Shown: piece after piece, positions 1 to 8,106 of the stretch
Layout: each line of letters starts with the position of its first letter
Numbering within the stretch: the first letter of the stretch is position 1
Assembly (NCBI RefSeq): GCF_024055725.1
Contig: NZ_JAMXMX010000007.1
Location: forward strand, 186,001 to 250,000
DNA: 64,000 nucleotides
Direction of reading: 5' to 3'
Origin: Actinoallomurus spadix
Lineage (GTDB): Bacteria > Actinomycetota > Actinomycetes > Streptosporangiales > Streptosporangiaceae
The notes under the pieces: model-generated
The model's input: the letters and a program-made list of their open reading frames with translations, nothing else
The model's database searches: none
What the model was told of the DNA's origin: nothing
Position numbers and translations under genes: made by a program

Positions 1-794
1 ATGGCCAACCCGGCGTCCTCCAGGGTCTGGGCCATCAGCGCCGCCAGCTCCGCCCGCTGGTCCGGGGTGAGCGAGGCGAGCAGGCGCTCCGTCGCGGCGG
101 CGCGCCGCGCCAGGGAGTCGACGAGCTCCTCCAGGTTCCGCGGGTCCTCCGGGAAGAACTCGCCGTACTCCCGCATGAACGCCTCGAAGTCCTCCTGGGT
201 GTGCTCGCCCCGGGCGTCCTTCTCCAGCATGTCGTTGAGCGCGGCCATCATGTCCTTGACCCGCCGCATCGCCGCCGGGTCGGGATCGCTCAGGGCCTGC
301 TTCATGCCGCGGAACTGCGCGTCCAGCACGTCACGGCGCAGCAGGTCCTTCAGCTCCTCGAACGTCCGCCGCGCCTCCGGCGACCGCCACTCGTACGACG
401 CGAGCCGGCGCACCGCCTGCGCGGTGTCGTTCGGCAGGGTGTCGAGCTCGGCCTCCCGCAGCCGCGCGTCGTCGCCCGGGTCCGGGAACAGCGCCGCACG
501 CTCCTGGCCGATCGCCCGGTCGAGCAGCGCCCGCGCCTCCTCCAGCGTGCCGTCGAGCCGGCCGCGCCCGCGCAGCTCCTGCCGGCGGGACCGGACCTGC
601 CGCAGAAGGTCGTCCAGCCCGCGCCGCCGCCGCTCGCCGGGCAGGCCGCGGCGCAGCAGGTCGCGCAGCGCGTCACCGGGGTTCGTGCCCTCCAGCATCG
701 AATCGCCCATGGCGTCCAGCGCGGCGCGCACGTCGTACGGAGGGGCGAGCGGGTCCGGCCCCTCGTGGTACGGACCGTAGCGGTATCCGGCCAC
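1..794 (-). CDS. VWA-type partner protein of the adjacent MoxR-like ATPase (N-terminal part only)
   Basis: Only the first ~264 residues lie in the window; the C-terminus runs off the left edge. I choose the GTG at 794 because GGGAGGAGG stands just upstream on the minus strand and the protein opens with VAGYRYGPYHEG. The visible part is charged and helical with no enzyme motif. Calling it a VWA protein rests on context: in actinobacteria a MoxR-like/magnesium-chelatase-type ATPase gene is commonly followed by a gene whose C-terminus carries a von Willebrand A domain. The metal-binding DxSxS would lie outside the window. The gap to the upstream ATPase gene is 100 bp on the same strand, so they probably form an operon. 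The role is unknown; such pairs are thought to remodel or load metal into client proteins. Confidence 0.6.
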   Translation of the reverse strand, partial: MAGYRYGPYHEGPDPLAPPYDVRAALDAMGDSMLEGTNPGDALRDLLRRGLPGERRRRGLDDLLRQVRSRRQELRGRGRLDGTLEEARALLDRAIGQERAALFPDPGDDARLREAELDTLPNDTAQAVRRLASYEWRSPEARRTFEELKDLLRRDVLDAQFRGMKQALSDPDPAAMRRVKDMMAALNDMLEKDARGEHTQEDFEAFMREYGEFFPEDPRNLEELVDSLARRAAATERLLASLTPDQRAELAALMAQTLEDAGLA

Positions 795-894
795 GGCGAC
801 CTCCTCCCTCGCTACGCCCGGCCCGCACCGAGCCGGGGCTCGCTCCCGTCCCGGCCTCCGCCGGAACGGGAAGATGACGGGGTCCGGGCCCCCG

Positions 895-2277
895 TCACGT
901 CCGGTAGGTCGTGGTGCCGTCCTCGGTGTCCTTGGACAGCCGGCGCATGAGGTACAGCCCTTCCAGGGCGAACTCCAGCGCCGCCGCCGCGTGACCCGGC
1001 GACTCGCCCTCCATGCCGAGGGCGTTCATGATCCGGGACAGGCCGGGCACCGGGCCGATGCGGTGCAGCAGGTCGGCCGCCGCGACCAGCTCACCGGAGC
1101 CGACCGTGGCGCCGCGGTCGAACCGGTCGAGCAGGCCGCTCAGGTCGACCGGCCCGAGCGTGCGCCGCCAGGTCTCCGCGGTCGCCCGGCGGAGCAGGTG
1201 CGCCAGCACCTCCTCCTCACGGCCCTCCTCGCTCACCTCGAACTCGACCTTGCCGAGGAGCGTCGGCACGATCGAGGGCAGGTCGCAGACGCGTGCCACC
1301 GGCTGCTCCTCACCGGCCAGCGCGGAGCGGCGCAGCGCGGAGGCGGCGACCGTCTCGGTCGCGGCGATCGCGAACCGCGCGGACACGCCGGACCGCGTGT
1401 CGACCGCCGGGGATTCGCGCACCAGCCGGGTGAACCGCGCGATGACCTCCATCAGGTGCACCGGCACCGCCGCCGCGACCTCGGCCTCCTGGCCGATCAG
1501 GACGAGCTCCTCGTCGACGTCGAGGGGATAGTGGGTGCGGATCTCCGCGCCGAAGCGGTCCTTCAGCGGCGTGATGATCCGGCCGCGGTTGGTGTAGTCC
1601 TCCGGGTTCGCGCTGGCCACCAGCAGGATGTCGAGCGGCAGCCGCAGGTTGTAGCCGCGGATCTGCACGTCCCGCTCCTCCAGGACGTTCAGCAGCGAGA
1701 CCTGGATGCGCTCGGCGAGGTCGGGCAGCTCGTTGACGCAGAAGACGCCGCGGTTCGTCCGTGGCACGAGGCCGTAGTGCACCGTCTCCGGGTCGCCGAG
1801 CGTGCGGCCCTCCGCGACCTTGATCGGGTCGATGTCGCCGATGAGGTCGCCGACGCTCGTGTCCGGCGTGGCGAGCTTCTCGCCGTACCGCTCGTCCCGG
1901 TGTTTCCAGGCCACCGGCAGGTCGTCGCCCGCCTCGGCGAGCAGCCGGCGGCAGCGCACGCACACCGGGGCGTACGGGTGGTCGTTGATCTCACAGCCCT
2001 CGACGATGGGAGTCCACTCGTCCAGCAGCCCGCCCAGCGTGCGGATCAGCCGGGACTTGCCCTGACCGCGCTCACCGAGCAGGACGAGGTCGTGCCCGGC
2101 GAGGAGCGCGCGCTCGACGTGCGGCAGAACCGTGCCGTCGAACCCCACGATGCCCGGGAACCGGGGCTCTCCGGAGCGGAGCCGCGCGAGCAGGTTGTGC
2201 CGGATCTCGGCCTTCACGGACCGGTGGACATGGCCGGTCGCCCGGAGCTCCCCGAGCGTCGTCGGTCGCGTATTCAC
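895..2277 (-). CDS. MoxR-like / magnesium-chelatase-type AAA+ ATPase
   Basis: This 460-residue protein is an AAA+ ATPase. The Walker A is GERGQGKS at residues 68-75, the Walker B region is GVFCVNELPD near 177-186, sensor 1 is ASANPED near 221-227, and an arginine-finger segment (DRFGAEI) starts near 240. Walker B has Asn-Glu where Asp-Glu is usual. Between Walker A and B sits a Cys-containing insert (C95, C106, C109 with CVRC) that could hold zinc. Start GTG 2277 follows a GGAG element. It probably acts with the VWA-type gene just downstream, as MoxR/VWA pairs do, but the substrate is unknown. Such proteins are often annotated as magnesium chelatases; nothing here implies chlorophyll synthesis. 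Confidence 0.85.
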   Translation of the reverse strand: MNTRPTTLGELRATGHVHRSVKAEIRHNLLARLRSGEPRFPGIVGFDGTVLPHVERALLAGHDLVLLGERGQGKSRLIRTLGGLLDEWTPIVEGCEINDHPYAPVCVRCRRLLAEAGDDLPVAWKHRDERYGEKLATPDTSVGDLIGDIDPIKVAEGRTLGDPETVHYGLVPRTNRGVFCVNELPDLAERIQVSLLNVLEERDVQIRGYNLRLPLDILLVASANPEDYTNRGRIITPLKDRFGAEIRTHYPLDVDEELVLIGQEAEVAAAVPVHLMEVIARFTRLVRESPAVDTRSGVSARFAIAATETVAASALRRSALAGEEQPVARVCDLPSIVPTLLGKVEFEVSEEGREEEVLAHLLRRATAETWRRTLGPVDLSGLLDRFDRGATVGSGELVAAADLLHRIGPVPGLSRIMNALGMEGESPGHAAAALEFALEGLYLMRRLSKDTEDGTTTYRT

Positions 2278-2345
2278 TGGGCACCGCTCCTCACTCGCCG
2301 GACGGCCGGCGTCCGTCGTGGCGCAGTACGTTCTTCAGCGTCAAT

Positions 2346-2368
2346 GTTCCCGACCCTATGCCGGGAAC
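2346..2368. promoter_or_regulatory. Dyad in the ATPase/FIST divergent promoter region
   Basis: Arms GTTCCCG (2346-2352) and CGGGAAC (2362-2368) are perfect inverted repeats around a 9-bp centre. They lie in the 213-bp gap between the divergent ATPase and FIST genes. This could be an operator; no known regulator consensus was recognised. Confidence 0.3.
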
Positions 2369-2490
2369 CCCGCCGCCGCATCCGACCGGGGGGCGCGTCG
2401 CCCCACGAAGCCGATCATTGACCCGTGGCTTCGTCAGGCGGCTGTGGTAGACCGTAAGCATCGGACCCACGGTGGAGGGGAGGGGGGCGA

Positions 2491-3684
2491 ATGGCGCGTT
2501 TCGGCGACGGGCTGGCGGTCGGTCCGGACCTGGTCGCGGCCGCGGAGTCCGCGGTGGCACAGGCGGTGGCCCCGCTGGACGGCCCTCCGGATCTGGTGTT
2601 CGTCTTCGTGTCCGCGCCGAGCCCGGAGGCCGTCGAGCCGGCGGCGCAGCGGGCGATGGAGGTCGCGGGCACCCCCAACGTCATCGGCTGCGGCGCGCCC
2701 GGGGTGATCGGCGGCAGTCACGGAGTCGAGGGGGTCAGCGCGGTCAGCGCCTGGGCGGCGTGCCTCCCGGAGGCGCGCGTCGAGCCGTTCCGGCTCGAGA
2801 CGCTCAAGTTCCCCGGGTCGGACGACGAGGCGACGTCGCGCCTGGCGGTCGTGGGCATGCCGCAGACCCGTGACGACGACGTGGTGGCGGTGCTGCTCGC
2901 CGACCCGTACAGCTTCCCGGTGGACGCGTTCGTCGAGCGGTCCGGCGAGGTGCTGCCCGGCCTCCCGCTCGTGGGCGGCCTGGCGACCGGCCCGGGCGGC
3001 CGCGGGACCACCCGGCTCTTCGCGGACGGCGAGATCGCCGACTCCGGCGCCGTCGGAGTGCTCCTCGGCGGCTCGGTGATGACCTCCACCGTCGTCAGCC
3101 AGGGCGCCCGGCCCATCGGCCCGACCATGGTCGTCACCAAGGCCGAGGACAACATCCTGTACGAACTGGCCGGCATGCCCGCGCTGGCCAAGCTGGAGGA
3201 GATCGTCGGCGGGCTGCCGGAGGACGAGCGCGGGCTCGTCGAGGCGGGCCTGCTCATCGGCGTGGCCATGGACGAGTACGCCGAGCGGCAGGAGCGCGGC
3301 GACTTCCTGGTCCGCGGGGTGATCGGCGCGGACCCCGAGGTGGGCGCGCTCGCGGCCGGGGAGATCATCGAGATCGGCCGCACCGTCCGCTTCCACGTGC
3401 GCGACGCCGACGCGGCGGACGAGGACCTCGGTCGCCTCCTGGGCGACCTGGACCTGACGCCCATCGAGGGCGCGCTGCTGTTCTCGTGCACGGGCCGGGG
3501 CCGCGCGATGTTCGTCGACTCCGACCATGACGTGCGCACGCTGCGCGAGGTGCTCGGCGGACCCGGCGTCGGCGGGTTCTTCGCCGCGGGGGAGATCGGG
3601 CCGGTCGCGGGGCGCAACCACGTCCACAGCTTCACCGCGTCCATCCTGGCCTTCGGGCCCGGCGGCAAGGAGGGTCCCGCGTGA
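2491..3684 (+). CDS. FIST-domain (FIST_N/FIST_C) protein
   Basis: The 397-residue protein matches the FIST sensory fold: an N-terminal half with a GCGAPGVIGG segment and repeated LP-G-P-VGG-A features, and a C-terminal half with GALLFSCTGRG and a closing GEIGPV..NHVHSFTASI segment typical of FIST_C. FIST domains are predicted to bind small ligands such as amino acids; in many bacteria they sit near signalling proteins. There is no signal peptide or membrane segment, so it should be cytosolic. ATG 2491 follows a strong GGAGGGGGG element. Its stop overlaps the GTG of the downstream ROK gene by four bases, indicating coupled translation and a shared role. No other domain is present. Confidence 0.85.
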   Translation: MARFGDGLAVGPDLVAAAESAVAQAVAPLDGPPDLVFVFVSAPSPEAVEPAAQRAMEVAGTPNVIGCGAPGVIGGSHGVEGVSAVSAWAACLPEARVEPFRLETLKFPGSDDEATSRLAVVGMPQTRDDDVVAVLLADPYSFPVDAFVERSGEVLPGLPLVGGLATGPGGRGTTRLFADGEIADSGAVGVLLGGSVMTSTVVSQGARPIGPTMVVTKAEDNILYELAGMPALAKLEEIVGGLPEDERGLVEAGLLIGVAMDEYAERQERGDFLVRGVIGADPEVGALAAGEIIEIGRTVRFHVRDADAADEDLGRLLGDLDLTPIEGALLFSCTGRGRAMFVDSDHDVRTLREVLGGPGVGGFFAAGEIGPVAGRNHVHSFTASILAFGPGGKEGPA

Positions 3685-4607
3685 CGGGCTGTGTCCTCGC
3701 GGTCGACATCGGCGGCACCAAGCTGGCGGTCGCGCATGTCGAGCCGGGCGGGCGGATCGCCGCGTACGAGCGCATGGCGACGCCGCAGCCGCCGCACGCC
3801 GAAGCCGAGACCCTCTGGCGGACCATGCTCAGCCTGATCGACCGGCTGCCCGACACGCGGCCGGTCGGCGTCGGGGTCGGCTGCGGCGGCCCGATGAGCT
3901 GGCCGGGCGGGAAGGTCTCGCCGCTCAACATCCCGGCGTGGCGCGGGTTCCCGCTGCGCGAGCGGCTGCAGGAGCGGTACCCGGGCCTGCCGGTCCGGAT
4001 CCACAACGACGCGGTCGCCGTCGCGGTCGGGGAGCACTGGCGCGGCGCGGGCCGCGGGCGCACCGACATGCTGGGCATGGTCGTCTCGACCGGCGTGGGC
4101 GGCGGCCTGATCCTCGGCGGCCGCCTCGTCGACGGTGTCAGCGGCAACGCGGGGCACATCGGCCACGTGATCGTCGACCATGAGGGGCCCTCCTGTGAGT
4201 GCGGCGGCCGCGGCTGCCTGGAGGCGATCGCGCGAGGCCCCGGCCTGGCGGCGTGGGCACGGGAGCAGGGCTGGACCGGCGAGACCGCCAAGGAGCTCGC
4301 CGACGACGCCGCCCGGGGGCACCCCATCGCCGTGCGGGCGATGAACCGCGCGGGCTGGGCGCTCGGTGTGGCGATCGCCTCCGCGACCCACCTGTGCGAT
4401 CTGGAGGTCGTCGCGATCGGCGGCGGCCTGTCCCAGGCGGGGCCACTGCTGTTCCGGCCGCTGGAGGACACGCTGCGGGCCCACGCCCGCATGGACTTCG
4501 CCCGCCAGGCCCGGGTCGTCCCGGCCGCGCTGGGCCAGACGGCGGGCCTGATCGGCGCCGCCGCCTTCGTCCTCGCCGAGGACCGCTACTGGACGGTGGA
4601 CGAGTAG
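3681..4607 (+). CDS. ROK-family sugar kinase (glucokinase-like)
   Basis: This 308-residue protein has the ROK family layout: the phosphate-binding DIGGTK at residues 9-14, the catalytic Asp of the HND motif at 110, GVGGGL near 139-143, and the family zinc motif CECGGRGCLE at 172-181, with His159 as the probable fourth ligand. It has no N-terminal helix-turn-helix, so it is a kinase rather than a ROK repressor. It probably phosphorylates glucose or a related hexose or amino sugar with ATP in the cytosol; the sugar cannot be read from sequence. GTG 3681 overlaps the FIST stop, so the two are translated together. Confidence 0.85.
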   Translation: MTGCVLAVDIGGTKLAVAHVEPGGRIAAYERMATPQPPHAEAETLWRTMLSLIDRLPDTRPVGVGVGCGGPMSWPGGKVSPLNIPAWRGFPLRERLQERYPGLPVRIHNDAVAVAVGEHWRGAGRGRTDMLGMVVSTGVGGGLILGGRLVDGVSGNAGHIGHVIVDHEGPSCECGGRGCLEAIARGPGLAAWAREQGWTGETAKELADDAARGHPIAVRAMNRAGWALGVAIASATHLCDLEVVAIGGGLSQAGPLLFRPLEDTLRAHARMDFARQARVVPAALGQTAGLIGAAAFVLAEDRYWTVDE

Positions 4608-4701
4608 GGCGCGTCCGGGCCGGAAACTCCGGTCGCCGCCATGGCGAGGGTCTGGCGAACGCCTGCCCTGAGTGCGGACGGCGCCGTGGGAGACTCGTGA
4701 C

Positions 4702-5913
4702 ATGAGCGGTCCCGTCGGCGTTGATGAGGTCCGCGCGGCTCAGGACGTGCTGCGCGATGTCACCGTGACGACCCCGATCCTGGAGTCCCGGTCGCTGTCG
4801 GCGAAGGTCGGCGGTCCCGTTCTGCTCAAGGCCGAGAACCTCCAGCGCGCGGGATCGTTCAAGGCCCGCGGGGCGTACGTCCGCATCGCGCGCCTCAGTG
4901 CGGAGGAGCGGGCGCGCGGCGTCGTCGCGGCCAGCGCCGGGAACCACGCGCAGGGCGTCGCGCTGGCCGCGACCCTGCTCGGCTGCCGGAGCGTCGTCTT
5001 CATGCCGGAGGGCGCGCCGCTGCCGAAGGTCGCCGCGACCCGGGCGTACGGCGCGGAGGTCGTGTTCGGCGGGCCGGGCGTCGACGCCTGCCTGGCGGCA
5101 GCCACGGCCTACGCACGGGAGAACGGAGCCGTCTTCATCCATCCGTTCGACCACCCCGACGTGGTGGCGGGGCAGGGCACGGTGGGCCTGGAGATCCTGG
5201 AGCAGTACCCGGACGTCCGCACGATCGTGGTGCCCGTCGGCGGCGGTGGCCTGGTCGCGGGGATCGCGGCGGCCGTCAAGGAGCCCCGCCCGGACGTGCG
5301 CGTCGTCGGCGCTCAGGCCGAGCGCGCGGCGGCCTTCCCGCCGTCGCTGGCCGCCGGGCGCCCCGTCTCCGTGGCGCCGTCGGCCACGATGGCCGACGGC
5401 ATCGCGGTCGGCCGGCCGGGTGACCTCACCTTCGAGCTGGTCTCCAAGCTCGTCGACTCGGTCGTCACCGTCTCCGAGGAGACGATCTCCCGGGCGCTGC
5501 TCAACTGCCTAGAACGCTCCAAGCAGGTGGTGGAGCCCGCCGGTGCGGTCGGCGTCGCCGCGCTGCTGGACCGGCCGCACATGTTCGAGCCGCCCGTGGT
5601 GACGGTGCTGTCCGGCGGGAACATCGACCCGCTGCTGCTGTCGAAGGTGCTTCGTCACGGGCTGGCGGTGGCCGGCCGCTACCTGATGTTCCGTGTACGG
5701 CTCCCGGACCGGCCCGGCGCGCTCGTCACGCTGCTCGGTGAGCTGGCCGAGCTCGGGGTCAACGTCCTGGACGTCGTTCACCAGCGGACCGCCGCCCGGC
5801 TCAACGTGGACGAGGTCGAGGTGTCCCTGCATCTGGAGACCCGGGGCCCGGACCACTGTGACGAGGTCCTCGGCCGCCTGCGCGCGGAGGGGTACACGCT
5901 GAGCTTCGGCTGA
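4702..5913 (+). CDS. ilvA: Threonine ammonia-lyase with C-terminal ACT domain
   Basis: The 403-residue PLP enzyme deaminates L-threonine to 2-oxobutanoate, either for isoleucine synthesis or catabolism. PLP binds Lys54 in GSFKARGAY; SAGNHAQG (near 82-89) and VGGGGLVAG are the phosphate and cofactor loops. From about residue 325 an ACT-like domain (RVRLPDRPGALVTLL) gives allosteric control. The length of about 400 with one ACT domain is like the catabolic/biosynthetic forms of actinobacteria rather than the ~510-residue E. coli IlvA with two regulatory domains. I start at ATG 4702; an in-frame start 30 bases upstream would add residues not seen in the family. It stands alone, 94 bp after the ROK gene. 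Confidence 0.9.
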   Translation: MSGPVGVDEVRAAQDVLRDVTVTTPILESRSLSAKVGGPVLLKAENLQRAGSFKARGAYVRIARLSAEERARGVVAASAGNHAQGVALAATLLGCRSVVFMPEGAPLPKVAATRAYGAEVVFGGPGVDACLAAATAYARENGAVFIHPFDHPDVVAGQGTVGLEILEQYPDVRTIVVPVGGGGLVAGIAAAVKEPRPDVRVVGAQAERAAAFPPSLAAGRPVSVAPSATMADGIAVGRPGDLTFELVSKLVDSVVTVSEETISRALLNCLERSKQVVEPAGAVGVAALLDRPHMFEPPVVTVLSGGNIDPLLLSKVLRHGLAVAGRYLMFRVRLPDRPGALVTLLGELAELGVNVLDVVHQRTAARLNVDEVEVSLHLETRGPDHCDEVLGRLRAEGYTLSFG

Positions 5914-5937
5914 CCGGCCGGTCCTCGGTGACCGAGG

Positions 5938-5955
5938 CGTTATGAAACCGTTATG
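5938..5955. promoter_or_regulatory. 11-bp direct repeat upstream of the VWA gene
   Basis: CGTTATG occurs at 5938 and again at 5949, an 11-bp step typical of tandem half-sites for OmpR/PhoB-type regulators. It lies about 70-90 bp before ATG 6026. Only two copies are present, so chance is possible. Confidence 0.25.
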
Positions 5956-6025
5956 GCGCTCGGGGGCCTGATGTCAGAGGCTCGTTACCTGGATCCTTCG
6001 TCGTAGTCGCTCGTTGGGAAGTGAG

Positions 6026-8104
6026 ATGTCCTCGGTCGATCGCGCCACGAAGCGACACCGAGTGGTCCAGCTGACCATCGCGCTGCTCCAGGGGCCCGGA
6101 GCCTTCTTCACCTTCTACGCGACCAAGTGGCCGTTCTGGGAGCAGTTACTCTTCTTCCTCGGCATCATGGCCGTGGCGGTCGTTCTGGCCGCAGTGCTGC
6201 TGCGCTGGATCGAGTCGCCGTCCTCGCCGGGCTCCGGAATCGCCGACTACATCGAGATCGTCGTGTCGGGCGCGGCGCGATGGACGGTCCGCGGTCTCCC
6301 CGGGATCGCCGCCGCCACGGCCGTCTACTTCCTCGTGACGAGCGTGGTGCCCTACACGACGGACCGGCTCTGGCCTTCGCTGACGCACCACGAGGTCTGC
6401 GGAGAGCCGATGGACCTCCGGGTGGTCACCGGCCCCGAGAACGCCGCTCTGCTGACCGAAGCGGCCCACCGCTACGCCGCCGAGACGTCGGGGAACGGCT
6501 GCCGGACGGTGACCGTGACCGTCGCCACGATCTCCTCACTCGACCGGCTCAAGAACGGCCTGGCCGGTGGCTGGGTGAGCCCGGAGTCGGCACTCGACCG
6601 GCTCGACTGTTCGAAGCTCCCGTCACGGCTGGCACTGCTGGGCCCGCGACCGGACATCTGGATCCCCGACAGCGGCGAGACCGTCGACTGGGTACGGGAC
6701 CGCCTCGACAGCGGTGACTCGTGCTCCCTCACCCAGAACCCGATACGCGTCGAAGCCGGCAGCGTCCACGCGGCCGGATCGGTCGGCACCTCACCCATGG
6801 TCCTGGGCGTCTTCGCCGACGCCGACCGCCCCGACCTGGGAGGCGACGCGGGCCGCCCGAGCCTGGCCGCACTGCTTCAGACCTTCCGGACCTACCGGAT
6901 CGTCAACTCGGTGGTGCGCCCTTCCCCCGACACCTCCGAGTCCGCGCTGCTGTCGACCCCGGTCCTGTACCAGGCGTTACGCGCGGCGGACCGAGCCTCC
7001 GACGAGGACGTGGAGGGATCACTCGACCAGAGTCCGCTCTCCACCGGTGACGCCACCTCGCTGCTGTGCCGGTTCCGTGCCGACGACGCGGCCGGGAAGA
7101 GCCCGCCCACGAACACGGCGGTCGTCGTCCCGGAGAGCGTCCTCGCGCGTTATGACCGCGGCGACGACCTGCGGCAGGACGTGTCCTGCCCCGGGCGCGT
7201 CCCCTCCGCGAAGTGGCGGCTCTACCCGTTCTACACCAGCGACCTGCCGCTGCTGGACCACCCGTTCGTCCATCTGCGCTGGCCCGGTGAGGACACCGGC
7301 CGGCGTGCCCAGGCCGTCGACGACTTCTCCCACTGGCTCGAGCACGGCGAGCTGACCCACGAGGGACTGCGCACCGCGGCGGGACGGTTCCCGGCGAGCA
7401 CGCCGTACCGGAAGATCCTGCAGAGCCAGCGGAACGACGTGCCGGAGACCGTGTCGCGCCCCGCGCTCCACGCCTCCGGCTGTAGCGGATCGCTGAGCCG
7501 TGGCCTCGACTGTTACGACAAGGCCCGGCCGAAGTACCCCGTGACCCTGATGATCGACGTCTCCGGCTCGATGGCCAACACCGTGGCCGGCGGGCCGCGC
7601 CTGGCGCGGGCGCAAGGACTGGCCGAGCGCGTCATGGCCGACGTCCGGTCGGGGACCCCGACCCGTCTGTTCTTCTTCTCGAGCGTCACCCACCCGGCGA
7701 CCGGACCGATCGGTGACACCGGCGACGGGACCGCCTTCGATAACGTCCTCGGCGCGGTGCACCGGGCCACCACCGATGGACGGGACCTGGACCTCGTCAC
7801 GGCGGTCGGGCAGGCACTCCCGTGGCTGAAGCAGGGGAAACAGACCCTGCTCCTGCTCACCGACGGGCAGCCGAAGACCGACCCGCAGGACGCCGCCCGG
7901 CGGGCACGCGACCTCGCCGGGCAGATCAGGGCCCGCTTCCCCGCCCTCCGCGTCCTGACCGTGCTGACCGGCCCTTCGGGCTGCGACGATCCGCCGGTCA
8001 GGGACTTCGCCGGCGCCTTCGGCCCGGGCTCCTGCCTCGACCGGGCACAGCTCACGACCGACGACTTCGCCGGCCTCATCGCGTCCGAGATCTCCGGGGG
8101 ATAG
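6026..8104 (+). CDS. Membrane-anchored substrate-binding-like and VWA domain protein
   Basis: The 692-residue protein begins with three hydrophobic segments (about residues 16-34, 40-61 and 91-110). A long region follows (about 125-500) with features of a solute-binding-protein-like fold (RVVTGPENAALL, DIWIPDSG). A C-terminal VWA domain has its metal-site motif DVSGSM at 511-516 and a conserved LLLTDGQPKTDP strand near 613-624. Cysteines are scattered through the outer region, suggesting disulfides and exposure outside the membrane. ATG 6026 follows GGGAAGTGAG. The stop is two bases from the next ATG, a solute-binding-type protein, so the pair forms an operon. No ABC permease or ATPase is adjacent. 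Function unknown; adhesion, envelope sensing and complex assembly are all possible. Confidence 0.75.
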   Translation: MSSVDRATKRHRVVQLTIALLQGPGAFFTFYATKWPFWEQLLFFLGIMAVAVVLAAVLLRWIESPSSPGSGIADYIEIVVSGAARWTVRGLPGIAAATAVYFLVTSVVPYTTDRLWPSLTHHEVCGEPMDLRVVTGPENAALLTEAAHRYAAETSGNGCRTVTVTVATISSLDRLKNGLAGGWVSPESALDRLDCSKLPSRLALLGPRPDIWIPDSGETVDWVRDRLDSGDSCSLTQNPIRVEAGSVHAAGSVGTSPMVLGVFADADRPDLGGDAGRPSLAALLQTFRTYRIVNSVVRPSPDTSESALLSTPVLYQALRAADRASDEDVEGSLDQSPLSTGDATSLLCRFRADDAAGKSPPTNTAVVVPESVLARYDRGDDLRQDVSCPGRVPSAKWRLYPFYTSDLPLLDHPFVHLRWPGEDTGRRAQAVDDFSHWLEHGELTHEGLRTAAGRFPASTPYRKILQSQRNDVPETVSRPALHASGCSGSLSRGLDCYDKARPKYPVTLMIDVSGSMANTVAGGPRLARAQGLAERVMADVRSGTPTRLFFFSSVTHPATGPIGDTGDGTAFDNVLGAVHRATTDGRDLDLVTAVGQALPWLKQGKQTLLLLTDGQPKTDPQDAARRARDLAGQIRARFPALRVLTVLTGPSGCDDPPVRDFAGAFGPGSCLDRAQLTTDDFAGLIASEISGG

Positions 8105-8106
8105 CG

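Noticed and set aside
874-2421. Long plus-strand open frame antisense to the MoxR-like ATPase
   Set aside because: The minus-strand frame has clear AAA+ motifs and a ribosome site; the plus frame has neither.
2718-4703. Long minus-strand open frame across FIST and ROK genes
   Set aside because: It is a compositional shadow: Arg/Pro/Ser-rich with no motifs and opposite to two well-supported genes.
5914-5940. Terminator after ilvA
   Set aside because: Only a 6-bp CCTCGG/CCGAGG stem is visible, too weak compared with the other hairpins to annotate.
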